Assembly: GCA_015490715.1 (NCBI GenBank)
Contig: WFXH01000088.1
Location: 1-64,000 of the forward strand
Reading direction: 5' to 3'
Origin: Saprospiraceae bacterium
GTDB taxonomy: Bacteria > Bacteroidota > Bacteroidia > Chitinophagales > Saprospiraceae
DNA: 64,000 nt
Both the position numbers and the translations under genes were made by a program. The notes beneath the pieces were generated by a model. It did no database searches. It was not told where the DNA came from and worked only from the letters and a program-made list of their open reading frames with translations. Below are positions 1 to 8,651 of this stretch, one piece after another; the stretch's first letter is position 1, and each line of letters begins with the position of its first letter.

Positions 1-30
1 CTACCCAATCCCCAGCCAAAAGAAACAAAC

Positions 31-136
<106 letters not shown>

Positions 137-182
137 ATCTCTTCTTGTTTTAAAACCGCTGACAAAAACACCTAAAAGCTAC

Positions 183-210
183 AGCCTGTGCATCCGCATG
201 GGCTTTTTTT
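183..210 (+). terminator. Probable terminator of the rRNA operon
   Basis: AGCCTGTGC and GCATGGGCT can pair, with two wobble pairs, around a 4-base loop and are followed by a run of seven T. It lies 47 bases after the 5S gene, as expected for an intrinsic terminator. The following stretch, 211-532, holds no gene or RNA that I recognise. Confidence 0.6.
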
Positions 211-532
211 ATACTTACATTGACCTAAATCCCATTGCCCCATCTATTATCTCGATTTAGACACTACTTCTTACATCATTACTATTCGTAGAAGGCTCCA
301 ACGACCTTTTCCTATAAATAGCTTGAACAGTTGAGCTCCTTTAATCATCCCTTGTAGGGAGAAAATCTCTTTCCCCTAGCTCTTATAGATATGCCTTTCA
401 TAGCCGTTGCGATACACCTCTAATCTATTCGAAAAAAATATGATGCAGCACATTTTGACGTTGTATTACCAGCATTGGCGTACCTTTAGGGGTAGAGTCG
501 TGAAGTATTTTGCCAGTTCAATTGTACTTCGT

Positions 533-1558
533 ATGATTAGGATTAGGCAATCCCTGAGTAGGAAAGGTGTAGTTGGGGGAGTCATTCTCTCGATGGTTTT
601 TGGTATCTTTAGTTGTAACGACGAAGTGGATATCATCGAAGAGGGAAAAGTCATCCCCGTAGTGTACGGATTTCTCAATATAGGAGATACAGCGCAGTAC
701 ATCCGCGTGGAAAAGGTCTTTGGTGAAGAGGGAAAGGATGCCTACACTACTGCTTCGGATTCGTCGCAGATCTTCTTTGGCCCAGAACTCGAGGTGCAGA
801 TGAGTGTGGATACCTCAGAGGGATGGTATACGCTGCAGCGCGTAGACGGTGCAATGGAGGGATTTCCTCGGGATTCAGGGGAGTTTTATTACAAGAGCAA
901 TCCTCTCTACAAGCTGTTGAGCGCTGTATTGGATTTTCGCACAGATGCTCCTGTGTATTTGCGTCTGGTACTGGAGGGCGTTCCAATAGCGACGTCATCT
1001 ACGCGGATGGTTGGCCCCATCACCATGCGCTTTCCCCTTGAGCCTACCGTCTATTGGGACCATTCGAAACCCCTCAATGTGCGGATCAGAACAACCCGAT
1101 CCGCAAGAGTCTTCGACATCCGCCTGCGATTTCATATCGAAGAACGCCCATTCGATAACCCCGGGCAAGTGCGACAGGTGGTGCTCGATTGGACGCCTCT
1201 GCAACTGGAGAGGCGTACGCCTTCCATATTCCAGTTTTTTACCATCGATGCAGGTGCACTCTATGCCTTCCTTGCGAGCCATTTGGAGGTGGATCCCAAT
1301 GTGCAACGCCGACTGGTGTCCTTCGACATTGGTGTTTCGGCTGGGGGCGAAGAGTTTGAGGCCTATGAAAATCTCGCCCTTGCCAATGTCGGCATTACGG
1401 GAGCCTTAGAACTGCCGCTGTATTCCAATATAGAGGGGGGATTGGGTATTTTTAGCAGTGTGTCTCATCTCTTCTTAGACGGATATGAGCTGGATAAGTC
1501 TTCGATGGATTCACTTGTAACACAGAAGGTACTCCAGCCGTATAATTTTGTTAAGTAA
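533..1558 (+). CDS. DUF4249-like outer-membrane lipoprotein
   Basis: Read from the ATG at 533 the protein has 341 residues. It starts with a basic stretch and a hydrophobic segment ending in the lipobox-like sequence FGIFSC, so a diacylated Cys and export by the lipoprotein route are likely. The open frame extends back to 407, but that would put 42 extra residues before the signal peptide. The body is beta-rich with no catalytic motif. Early residues (VIPVVYGFLNIGDTAQYIRV) and the C-terminal YSNIEGGLGIFSS resemble DUF4249 proteins, Bacteroidota lipoproteins often found near TonB-dependent receptors. No receptor gene is adjacent here. Function unknown; the family assignment is from remembered motifs and moderately sure. 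Confidence 0.6.
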   Translation: MIRIRQSLSRKGVVGGVILSMVFGIFSCNDEVDIIEEGKVIPVVYGFLNIGDTAQYIRVEKVFGEEGKDAYTTASDSSQIFFGPELEVQMSVDTSEGWYTLQRVDGAMEGFPRDSGEFYYKSNPLYKLLSAVLDFRTDAPVYLRLVLEGVPIATSSTRMVGPITMRFPLEPTVYWDHSKPLNVRIRTTRSARVFDIRLRFHIEERPFDNPGQVRQVVLDWTPLQLERRTPSIFQFFTIDAGALYAFLASHLEVDPNVQRRLVSFDIGVSAGGEEFEAYENLALANVGITGALELPLYSNIEGGLGIFSSVSHLFLDGYELDKSSMDSLVTQKVLQPYNFVK

Positions 1559-1584
1559 ACAATGTGATATTGGAGGATTATGAG

Positions 1585-2925
1585 TTAACGCCGTTTGCCC
1601 AGACCAAACTGTTGCATTAGCGGGAACATCCCCTTGCCCTTTGACAGTTGGTGCATCATCTTACGCATCTGCTCAAATTGTTTGATAAACTGGTTGACTT
1701 CGTGGATGTCGTTGCCACTACCCCGTGCTATGCGCCGTTTGCGACTGTGATTGAGGATTTGTGGGTTGGCGCGCTCCTCAGGGGTCATCGATAAGATGAT
1801 GGCTTCGATTTTCTTAAAGGCGCTGTCGTCGATTTCGATGTGTTTGAGTACTTTGTTCATTCCGGGTAGCAGACTGAGCAGGCTTTTGAGATCGCCCATG
1901 CGGCGAATTTGGTGGATTTGGGCGAGAAAGTCGTTGAAGTCGAATTGGTTTTTGCGGATTTTCTTTTCGAGGCGGCGTGCTTCGCGCTCGTCTATTTCGG
2001 CCTGGGCCTTTTCGACAAGTGTGACGATATCTCCCATGCCGAGGATGCGCTGGGCCATGCGCTCAGGGTGAAACACGTCGAGGGCATTGAGCTTTTCGCC
2101 GTGGCTGACAAATTTCAGAGGTTTGCCGACCACGTACTTGATCGACAAAGCGGCACCTCCGCGCGTATCGCCGTCGAGTTTGGTCAGCACGACGCCATCG
2201 TAGTCGATGACCTCATTGAAGGCTTTGGCCGTGTTGACGGCATCCTGTCCCGTCATGGCGTCGACGACAAAGAGGGTCTCCGACGGCTTAAGGGCCTCTT
2301 TGAGCGATTTGATTTCGCGCATCATTTCATCATCGATGCTCAATCGACCAGCTGTGTCGACGATGACGACGTTGTAGCCTTTCTGGCGAGCGTATTCGAC
2401 AGCTCGTCGAGCTATGTCGACGGGGTCTTTGCTCTCCTCGTCGGAGAATACTTCCACTTTGATTTGCTCGCCGAGGACGCGAAGTTGTTCGATAGCGGCG
2501 GGGCGGTATACGTCACATGCGACCAAAAGGGGGCGCTTCTTCTTGTGATCGCGTACGTATTTGGCGAGCTTGGCTGAAAAAGTTGTCTTTCCCGAGCCTT
2601 GAAGGCCAGCAATGAGCACGATGGCGGGATTGCCCGTGAGGTGGATATCAACAGCATCGCTGCCCATCAGTTCGGTCAGCTTTTCGTGGACAATCTTGAC
2701 AAGCAATTGCCCCGGCTTGACGTTTCGCAAGCGATTCTGCTGCCCGAGCGCCTCCTCTTTGACCTTTTCGGTAAACTCTCGCGCGATTTTATAGTGTACA
2801 TCGGCGGCGACCAATGCCCGCCGTATATCCTTGAGCGTACTGGCTATGTTGACCTCGGTGAGCTTGCTCTCACCCTTGAGGTGCTTAAAAGCCATTTCAA
2901 GTCTTTCCGTCAGCGATTCAAACAT
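1585..2925 (-). CDS. ffh: Signal recognition particle GTPase Ffh (SRP54)
   Basis: 446 residues, the normal length. The N domain (about 1-90) is followed by the G domain with P-loop GLQGSGKTT near residue 108, DTAGR near 190 and TKLDGD near 248. A methionine-rich M domain follows (about 300-446, with RRMGDLKSLLSLLPGMNK and SRKRRIARGSG, the RNA/signal-sequence binding part). It binds 4.5S RNA and signal peptides of nascent membrane proteins and docks with FtsY. It is monocistronic on the minus strand, tail to tail with the lipoprotein gene, with its own -7 box at 2948-2955. Confidence 0.97.
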   Translation of the reverse strand: MFESLTERLEMAFKHLKGESKLTEVNIASTLKDIRRALVAADVHYKIAREFTEKVKEEALGQQNRLRNVKPGQLLVKIVHEKLTELMGSDAVDIHLTGNPAIVLIAGLQGSGKTTFSAKLAKYVRDHKKKRPLLVACDVYRPAAIEQLRVLGEQIKVEVFSDEESKDPVDIARRAVEYARQKGYNVVIVDTAGRLSIDDEMMREIKSLKEALKPSETLFVVDAMTGQDAVNTAKAFNEVIDYDGVVLTKLDGDTRGGAALSIKYVVGKPLKFVSHGEKLNALDVFHPERMAQRILGMGDIVTLVEKAQAEIDEREARRLEKKIRKNQFDFNDFLAQIHQIRRMGDLKSLLSLLPGMNKVLKHIEIDDSAFKKIEAIILSMTPEERANPQILNHSRKRRIARGSGNDIHEVNQFIKQFEQMRKMMHQLSKGKGMFPLMQQFGLGKRR

Positions 2926-2947
2926 GGGTATTCGATTTTTCCGAGGA

Positions 2948-2955
2948 CAAAAGTA
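2948..2955 (-). promoter_or_regulatory. Promoter -7 element of ffh
   Basis: Minus-strand TACTTTTG matches the Bacteroidota -7 consensus TAnnTTTG, 22 bases upstream of the ffh ATG. No TTG at a good -33 spacing is visible. Confidence 0.5.
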
Positions 2956-3089
2956 GCATTTCTGCAGGTATTAACTCTCCGATGTCCAATAGTGTTCAGA
3001 GCGGTGCAGCTGCTCTCGATGATTGCCGTGTCTTTTTATTTTTTCGAGGTAGCACGATTTCATACAAGCCATTCCTGAAATCGAATATC

Positions 3090-3097
3090 TAAATTTG
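3090..3097 (+). promoter_or_regulatory. Promoter -7 element of the YfcE-type gene
   Basis: TAAATTTG matches TAnnTTTG exactly. It overlaps the first possible TTG start of the downstream frame (3095). If it is the promoter, translation must begin further down, at 3158 or 3161, which also fits the protein family. No good -33 TTG is seen. Confidence 0.45.
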
Positions 3098-3157
3098 TAT
3101 GTAAGGTCATCGATCCAATGTATTATTTCATACCTTGCGGATTTAAATAAAATTGTA

Positions 3158-3652
3158 GTGTTGCAAATAGGAGTACTGTCGGATACACATGGGGCACTAG
3201 ACGAGGAGGTATTGGAGGCACTCGAGGGCTGCGATCAAATTTGGCACGCCGGCGATATTGGCACATTGGAAATCATCGATCGACTTCGGGGGATATGTCC
3301 TGAGGTGAAGGCCGTCTACGGCAATATCGACCCGCCGTCGTTGCGACGTGTGTTTCCGGAAGTATGGGTCTTTGAAGTCGATCAGCTCAAGGTGGTCATG
3401 CTGCACATAGCGGGGTATCCTGGGAAATACACCGCTCAAGCGCGGCAACTGTTAAAGCAGCAACGGCCTCAGCTGCTCGTCTGCGGGCATTCGCACATCT
3501 TAAAAATCGTCCGCGATCCCAAATATGGGCATTTGCATCTCAATCCCGGTGCTGCGGGTCGAGAGGGATTCCATAAAGTGCGCACCATTGTACGTTTCGG
3601 CGTGATTGGGGAGCGACTCGTGGATGTGCGTGTGCATCAATGGGATCGGTGA
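3158..3652 (+). CDS. YfcE/MJ0936-family metallophosphoesterase
   Basis: A small single-domain calcineurin-like phosphodiesterase of about 163 residues. The metal-binding motifs appear in family order: SDTHG, HAGDIG, GNID, CGHSH and NPGA. Members hydrolyse phosphodiesters in vitro with Mn2+; the natural substrate is uncertain. The family begins almost directly with the first motif (here LQIGVLSDTHG), so the start is GTG 3158 or TTG 3161 rather than the TTG at 3095, which lies inside the -7 box. There is no ATG in a plausible place. The gene stands alone, followed by a 141-base gap before rluD. Confidence 0.85.
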   Translation: MLQIGVLSDTHGALDEEVLEALEGCDQIWHAGDIGTLEIIDRLRGICPEVKAVYGNIDPPSLRRVFPEVWVFEVDQLKVVMLHIAGYPGKYTAQARQLLKQQRPQLLVCGHSHILKIVRDPKYGHLHLNPGAAGREGFHKVRTIVRFGVIGERLVDVRVHQWDR

Positions 3653-3793
3653 TCAATGTACATTCTTGCCGTTTGAGTAAGGTGTTTTTGGGTATAAAAT
3701 CGTGCGCCTTCTACATAGGAATTTGTGGAGATTTCATAAAGGGGATTAAAACATATTGACAGGCGAGAGGTTTAAAATGGTATATCCGACATC

Positions 3794-4879
3794 ATGAGTG
3801 GTAACCCTATGGCCGAACGCGAAAAAGTGGATCATGGAGGTACAACGCAGGAGGGCGAAGAGCTCATCTTAGAGCAAATCATTCGCGTCGATAAAAAGCA
3901 GACGCCCATCCGCATCGATAAGTTTTTAGTCGACAAGCTCGAAAAGGTCAGTCGCAACAAGATACAACTTGCTATCAAAGAAGGGCTCATTACGGTCAAT
4001 GGCAACCGCGTCAAACCCAACTACCGCGTCAAGCCCCAAAATCAAATCAAGGTCGTCTTTCCCAAAGAGCCGGTACAAAATTATGTCACCCCAGAGGATA
4101 TCCCCTTAGACATCGTCTACGAAGACGATCATCTCTTGGTGGTCAACAAGCCGGCGGGAATGGTCGTGCATCCCGGTGTGGCGCATTATTCGGGGACACT
4201 GGCCAATGCACTGGCTTATCACGTCAAAAGCAAAAAATTGCCCATTTTGGCGGGCAGCCCCATGGATCGTCCAGGCTTGGTTCACCGCATCGATAAGGAT
4301 ACCTCCGGGTTACTGGTCGTGGCAAAGTCGGAAGAGGCGCTCATCGGATTGGCTAAGCAATTTTATCACCACACCGTATACCGCAGGTATTGGGCTTTGG
4401 TGTGGGGAGAGCCCGATCCTCCAGAAGGTACCATCATCCGTAATGTGGGTAAGGATCCGAAAGTGCGCACGCGCATGCGCGTCTTCGAACACGGCGAAAT
4501 GGGAAAATACGCACTAACTCATTACAAGGTCATCGAGCCACTGTATTACGTATCCTTAGTGGAGTGCCGCCTCGAGACGGGACGCACGCATCAAATACGG
4601 GTACACATGAAGTACCTCGGCCATACCTTGTTTAACGATAAGCAATACGGAGGCAACCGAATCCTCAAGGGAACTCCCCATGCCAAGTACAAGCAATTTG
4701 TCGAAAACTGCTTTAAAATCCTTCCTCGTCAAGCCTTGCACGCCAAATCGCTCGGCTTCGTCCATCCCATCACTAAGGAGTACATGCAATTTGAATCCGA
4801 TTTACCCATGGATATGCAACGGGCTTTGGAGAAATGGCGGAAATACGTCTACGATAAGCGCAATAAAATGGAAGTATGA
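3794..4879 (+). CDS. rluD: RluD-family 23S rRNA pseudouridine synthase
   Basis: 361 residues. An S4 RNA-binding domain (about 30-90, IRIDKFLVDKL through ITVNGNRVKPNYRVK) precedes the catalytic domain. This carries HRIDKDTSGLLV, whose first Asp is the family's catalytic residue, and the later GRTHQIRVH. It probably isomerises uridines in helix 69 of 23S rRNA (RluD type), though RluA/C-type targets cannot be told apart by eye. Start is ATG 3794 or ATG 3809, five codons on. Its stop overlaps the next start as ATGA, so the PolX-like gene is co-transcribed and probably translationally coupled. Confidence 0.9.
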   Translation: MSGNPMAEREKVDHGGTTQEGEELILEQIIRVDKKQTPIRIDKFLVDKLEKVSRNKIQLAIKEGLITVNGNRVKPNYRVKPQNQIKVVFPKEPVQNYVTPEDIPLDIVYEDDHLLVVNKPAGMVVHPGVAHYSGTLANALAYHVKSKKLPILAGSPMDRPGLVHRIDKDTSGLLVVAKSEEALIGLAKQFYHHTVYRRYWALVWGEPDPPEGTIIRNVGKDPKVRTRMRVFEHGEMGKYALTHYKVIEPLYYVSLVECRLETGRTHQIRVHMKYLGHTLFNDKQYGGNRILKGTPHAKYKQFVENCFKILPRQALHAKSLGFVHPITKEYMQFESDLPMDMQRALEKWRKYVYDKRNKMEV

Positions 4880-6549
4880 AATTGTCCAATGTCGAGATTG
4901 CCCGCCTGTTTTCCGAACTTGCCTTCTGGCTTCAGGTCGAAGGCGATAATCCCTTCAAAATACGTGCGTATACTCGTGCAGCTGATACACTGAAGCGACT
5001 TCCAAAACACGTCTTTGAGTACACCGAAGAAGAGCTTAAAAACATCTCGGGATTTGGAAAAGCCATCGTCGAAAAGCTCGGTCAGATCAGACAAAGTGGA
5101 ACCTTTCAAACACTGGAGCGCTATCGCAACAAGTATCCACCTTCGCTACTCGAAATGGCTAAGGTCAGTGGACTGGGACCCGGCAAAATTGGAACCCTCT
5201 ATCGAGACTTTCACGTACAGTCACTGGAAGATCTCTGGACGTGCATCGAAGACGGCTGTATCACCAAGGTAAAGGGTATATCATCAAAAGTAGTGCCCAA
5301 ACTGCGCGAATCGGTGCGCTATCTCTTAGACAATCGCCATCGGTTACGGTACGACGAGGGGGAAAGGGTGGCGAAGCAGTTTATCGATTTTGTCCGTAGT
5401 GCCGAACGTAGAGGTCACATCTGGACAATAGGTACACTGGCGAGTTTTGACAATGTGCTCGAAAGCCTGGATTTCCTCACCGACATTCCAACGGATCGAT
5501 TGCAGGAGATACTTTCTGGATATCCCCATCTCGATGGGATCAAGCAATCGGAGGAAGGGACAAGGGTCCAACTTCGAGACTTGGCCGTTCCGATTCGTAT
5601 ACGTTACGGGCAAACTTCCAATCTCGGTAGTCTGCGCGTGCAGTATACCAGCAGTGGTGAATTTTTTCGAGCATTGGTCGATCGCTTTGGCTATGTCGAA
5701 AGTCCAACGGAAGAGGACTTTTTTCGCCAGTTGGGAGTACCGTATGTGCCTGTGGAGCTGCGTCATAACCCTATTGTTCTTGAAGGTGATCACCTGCATA
5801 CCTTGGACAAGCTTGTCGAGGAGACAACCCTTCGCGGTTTTGTACACTGCCATTCGAATTACTCCGATGGGGTGTGGCCCATAGCTACTTTAATGGAAGA
5901 GGTGCGTTCGAGGGGATTTTCGTATTTGGTTTTGACGGATCACTCACAATATGCGCGCTATGCTGGTGGGCTGACCGTGGAAGAGTTGCATCGCCAATGG
6001 CGGGAAATCGATGACTTACGTCGGGCTCATCCCGATTTTCCGATTTTGAAGGGCATCGAGCTGGACATTTTACCCGATGGGAGCCTGGATTACGATGAGG
6101 ATTTACGCCGGCAATTTGATTTTATTATTGCCTCGGTACACTCCCAACTCGACATGGAGGAAGACCAGGCTACAGAGCGCATTTTACGAGCTGTCCAATC
6201 GGGTGAAATACACATGTTGGGGCATCCTACGGGAAGATTATTGCTGTTGCGCAAGGGATATCCGCTTCATTATGAAAAAATTTTTGAAGCGTGTGCTTCT
6301 AACGGTGTAGCAATTGAGCTCAATGCCAATCCGCGTAGATTAGATATTGATTGGCGTCGAATCGAAGAAGCCCTCCAAGCAGGAGTAAAAATAAGCATCA
6401 ATACCGATGCCCATCGCTTGGAGGACGTGGATTACTTCCATTACGGTATAACAGCTGGCAGGAAAGCAGGCTTGACTGTAGACGACAATATTTCCTCTTG
6501 GGATTTTACCGCATTTTGTGAACATTTTTCCATCAAACGGATGTGTTAA
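4876..6549 (+). CDS. polX: PolX-like protein: degenerate polymerase domain plus intact PHP nuclease
   Basis: 557 residues with PolX order: an N-terminal 8-kDa/HhH region (about 1-150, helix-hairpin-helix motifs near 57, 98 and 133), a polymerase beta-like core (about 160-300) and a C-terminal PHP domain (about 320-557). The PHP metal ligands look complete: HCHSNYSDG (324-332), TDHS (354), GIELD (393), then ASVHS, LGHP and NTDAH. The polymerase site does not. Where PolX has G-S-x-R-R-G...D-x-D, this protein has IGTLASFDNVLESLDF, with Ser197 at the first catalytic Asp, Asp199 kept and the two Arg lost. The third Asp is replaced by Arg241 (PIRIRYG). I infer a DNA-binding 3'-5' exonuclease or AP-site enzyme without nucleotide transfer. 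Start ATG overlaps the rluD stop. Confidence 0.85.
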   Translation: MKLSNVEIARLFSELAFWLQVEGDNPFKIRAYTRAADTLKRLPKHVFEYTEEELKNISGFGKAIVEKLGQIRQSGTFQTLERYRNKYPPSLLEMAKVSGLGPGKIGTLYRDFHVQSLEDLWTCIEDGCITKVKGISSKVVPKLRESVRYLLDNRHRLRYDEGERVAKQFIDFVRSAERRGHIWTIGTLASFDNVLESLDFLTDIPTDRLQEILSGYPHLDGIKQSEEGTRVQLRDLAVPIRIRYGQTSNLGSLRVQYTSSGEFFRALVDRFGYVESPTEEDFFRQLGVPYVPVELRHNPIVLEGDHLHTLDKLVEETTLRGFVHCHSNYSDGVWPIATLMEEVRSRGFSYLVLTDHSQYARYAGGLTVEELHRQWREIDDLRRAHPDFPILKGIELDILPDGSLDYDEDLRRQFDFIIASVHSQLDMEEDQATERILRAVQSGEIHMLGHPTGRLLLLRKGYPLHYEKIFEACASNGVAIELNANPRRLDIDWRRIEEALQAGVKISINTDAHRLEDVDYFHYGITAGRKAGLTVDDNISSWDFTAFCEHFSIKRMC

Positions 6550-6604
6550 GAATGCATTAAGATTTTTTGACTCAGTGTTATCTACATCTATACAAAAATA
6601 GCGA

Positions 6605-6612
6605 TACATTTG
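6605..6612 (+). promoter_or_regulatory. Promoter -7 element of the first DUF1573 gene
   Basis: TACATTTG fits TAnnTTTG, 34 bases before the ATG. The interval holds an A-rich leader, which in this phylum commonly favours translation in place of a Shine-Dalgarno sequence. Confidence 0.55.
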
Positions 6613-6646
6613 CAGGTACAACACAAACAAAAAAAATTGAGGTAGT

Positions 6647-7141
6647 ATGAAAAAGTACGTGTTTTTTCTGTTGATCGGAGCATTGACTGCCTGCAAGAGC
6701 GGCTCAAGCACCCAATCCCAAACGTCGAAGGCTGCTGATAAAGCTGCACAGAGTACGGCTTCTGCCACCAAGATGGATGCCAAAAAGGACGACGTACCAC
6801 AGGGGCCCATCACGACGATTAAGTTTGACGAAAACGTCTACGATTTCGGGACGGTGCCCTCAGGAGAAAAGGTCAAGCACGTGTTCAAATTTACCAACAC
6901 GGGCAACGAACCCTTAGTGATTGAAAATGCCAAAGGCAGCTGTGGCTGTACGGTAGCCGACTGGCCCCGCGAGCCCATCCCACCGGGTAAGGGTGGTGAG
7001 ATTACAGTGGTGTTTGACTCTAAGGGAAAAAGTGGAAAAGTCACCAAGCGCGTAACCATCACGGCCAACACGGATCCGAAAAATACCTTCCTCACGATCA
7101 CGGGTATCGTTGAGAAAAAGGATCAGCAGGCCGGCAAGTGA
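6647..7141 (+). CDS. DUF1573 lipoprotein, copy 1
   Basis: 164 residues. MKKYVFFLLIGALTAC is a clear lipoprotein signal with the lipid-bearing Cys at 16, followed by a Ser/Ala/Lys-rich linker (about 17-50). The rest is one DUF1573 domain, an immunoglobulin-like beta-sandwich (YDFGTVPSGEKVKHVFKFTN, then SCGCTV and PREPIPPG). It probably sits in the periplasm or outer membrane; function unknown. Its own promoter and a strong terminator at 7171-7215 make it monocistronic. A close paralogue follows, including a stretch of over 20 identical bases (7070-7092 and 7790-7812). Confidence 0.9.
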   Translation: MKKYVFFLLIGALTACKSGSSTQSQTSKAADKAAQSTASATKMDAKKDDVPQGPITTIKFDENVYDFGTVPSGEKVKHVFKFTNTGNEPLVIENAKGSCGCTVADWPREPIPPGKGGEITVVFDSKGKSGKVTKRVTITANTDPKNTFLTITGIVEKKDQQAGK

Positions 7142-7170
7142 TCGCAAATTGATTACCTCATTGTCGAGGG

Positions 7171-7215
7171 AGCAAGCGGGTGATAGACGGTGCTATCGCC
7201 CGCTTGCTTTTTTTC
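7171..7215 (+). terminator. Intrinsic terminator after DUF1573 copy 1
   Basis: AGCAAGCGGG and its near-perfect complement CCCGCTTGCT pair, extended inward by GATAG/CTATC, and are followed by a run of T. It separates the two DUF1573 genes into independent transcripts. Confidence 0.9.
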
Positions 7216-7338
7216 TCTCTCCGTCGAGGAATGCCCTTTCCATCAAGCTGAGCTTTTATTAACCAGATTTAAGATGTAATTGAGAATAGTGCCAGTAGTC
7301 TGCGTGTTTATATTAATAAAACCAAAAATGCACGGATT

Positions 7339-7839
7339 ATGAAACAGATTACTGGTTTGTTTGTGGCGTTATCCATGATCGGTTTAATTGGCTGTAAGGG
7401 TGCCACTGAAGCTGAAGAGAAAAAGAGATCTGAGACCGGAGCTGTCCAATCAAATGAGGTCTCAACGACTGTAACCACCAAGAAAGACGACACACCGACC
7501 GGCCCCGTGACGAAGATCGAGTTTGAAGAGACCGTCTACGATTTCGGTGAGGTCTTCGAAGGTGAAAAGGTACGTCACGAGTTTGTGTTTACCAACGTAG
7601 GTGACGAACCGCTTGTCATCGAAAATGCCAAAGGGGGATGCGGATGCACCGTACCTGAATGGCCGAGAGAACCCATCCCCCCCGGAGGAAAGGGTAAAAT
7701 CGTCGTCGAGTACAACACCAAGAACCACGGATCGCCCGAGGGACGCAAACAGACGAAGCGCGTGACTGTCACAGCCAATACGGATCCGAAAAATACCTTC
7801 CTGACTGTGACAGGTATCGTCAAGAAGAAATCATCCTAA
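7339..7839 (+). CDS. DUF1573 lipoprotein, copy 2
   Basis: 166 residues, a tandem paralogue of the gene before it. The lipoprotein signal ends in GLIGC, then a charged linker, then a DUF1573 domain (YDFGEVFEGEKVRHEFVFTN, GCGCTV, PREPIPPG). Signal and linker have diverged while the domain is nearly the same. The main domain difference is a short insertion (NTKNHGSPEGRKQ) where copy 1 has a tighter turn. Likely an envelope protein of unknown role. I see no clean TAnnTTTG upstream. A terminator follows at 7892. Confidence 0.9.
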   Translation: MKQITGLFVALSMIGLIGCKGATEAEEKKRSETGAVQSNEVSTTVTTKKDDTPTGPVTKIEFEETVYDFGEVFEGEKVRHEFVFTNVGDEPLVIENAKGGCGCTVPEWPREPIPPGGKGKIVVEYNTKNHGSPEGRKQTKRVTVTANTDPKNTFLTVTGIVKKKSS

Positions 7840-7891
7840 GTCCCAAGGTCCGATTTGAGCTTACCCACGACATTCAGTTCGTTGTTCACAA

Positions 7892-7919
7892 AGAGGCGTC
7901 TAAAGGACGCCTCTTTTTA
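7892..7919 (+). terminator. Intrinsic terminator between DUF1573 copy 2 and ung
   Basis: AGAGGCGTC and GACGCCTCT form a perfect 9-bp stem around TAAAG, followed by TTTTTA. It ends the plus-strand transcript and, lying just past the ung stop, may also stop the minus-strand operon, although the T run is short in that direction. Confidence 0.85.
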
Positions 7920-7970
7920 TTTTATCCTGGGGAGGGAAAACTTCTGAGGTGTTTGGGAGCAGATACGGAA

Positions 7971-8651
7971 CTATTTGATGCACCAATCGATAGGGGGCTG
8001 ACCGAGTTTTTGAAGAATTTGGTTGGTCTTGCTGAAGTGGCCGTTGTTCATAAAACGGTTGCCAGCCAGCGGGCTGGGGTGAGCGCTTTCCAATACGTAG
8101 TGTTTCATCTGGTCGATAAGGGGTTTTTTGGATCGGGCAAACTTGCCCCATAAGAGGAAGATAAGCCCCTCTTTTCGTTGGGAGAGCTTCCAGATGACGG
8201 CATCGGTAAATTTCTCCCAACCGATGGAGCGGTGGGAAGCGGGCTTGTTTTTTTCGACGGTGAGGAAGGCGTTGAGGAGGAAGACCCCTTGTTGTGCCCA
8301 ATAGGTCAGATCCCCATGGGGTGGCATAGGGCATCCGACATCGCGTTGCACTTCTCGAAAGATATTGACGAGCGATGGAGGCATCTTCACCCCCTTGGGG
8401 ACGGAAAAGCACAATCCCATGGCTTCCCCAGGATTGTGGTAGGGATCTTGACCCAGTATGACGACGCGCACTTTGTCGAAAGGAGTCTGTTCGAAAGCGT
8501 TGAAGATAAGCGGTCCAGGGGGATAAATGATTTTGCCTGCGGCCTTTTCTCTTTTGAGGAAATCCACTAAAGCGCGGAAGTACGGCTTTCGAAATTCGTC
8601 TTTGAGTACTTCTTTCCAGGAAGGATGGATTTTGACGTCTATCTCTGCCAC
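7971..8651 (-). CDS. ung: Uracil-DNA glycosylase, family 1
   Basis: 226 residues, typical length. The catalytic water-activating motif GQDPYH and the minor-groove loop HPSPLA are both present, as are NAFLTVE and LLWG. It removes uracil from DNA to start base-excision repair. The best start is GTG 8651 (VAEIDVKIHPSW); it overlaps the rfbD stop by 13 bases, making ung the last gene of the glmM-led minus-strand operon. Confidence 0.96.
   Translation of the reverse strand: MAEIDVKIHPSWKEVLKDEFRKPYFRALVDFLKREKAAGKIIYPPGPLIFNAFEQTPFDKVRVVILGQDPYHNPGEAMGLCFSVPKGVKMPPSLVNIFREVQRDVGCPMPPHGDLTYWAQQGVFLLNAFLTVEKNKPASHRSIGWEKFTDAVIWKLSQRKEGLIFLLWGKFARSKKPLIDQMKHYVLESAHPSPLAGNRFMNNGHFSKTNQILQKLGQPPIDWCIK

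Noticed and set aside
1909-2577. A 222-codon antisense frame within ffh
   Set aside because: Opposite strand of an essential conserved GTPase with clear motifs; the translation has no features of its own.
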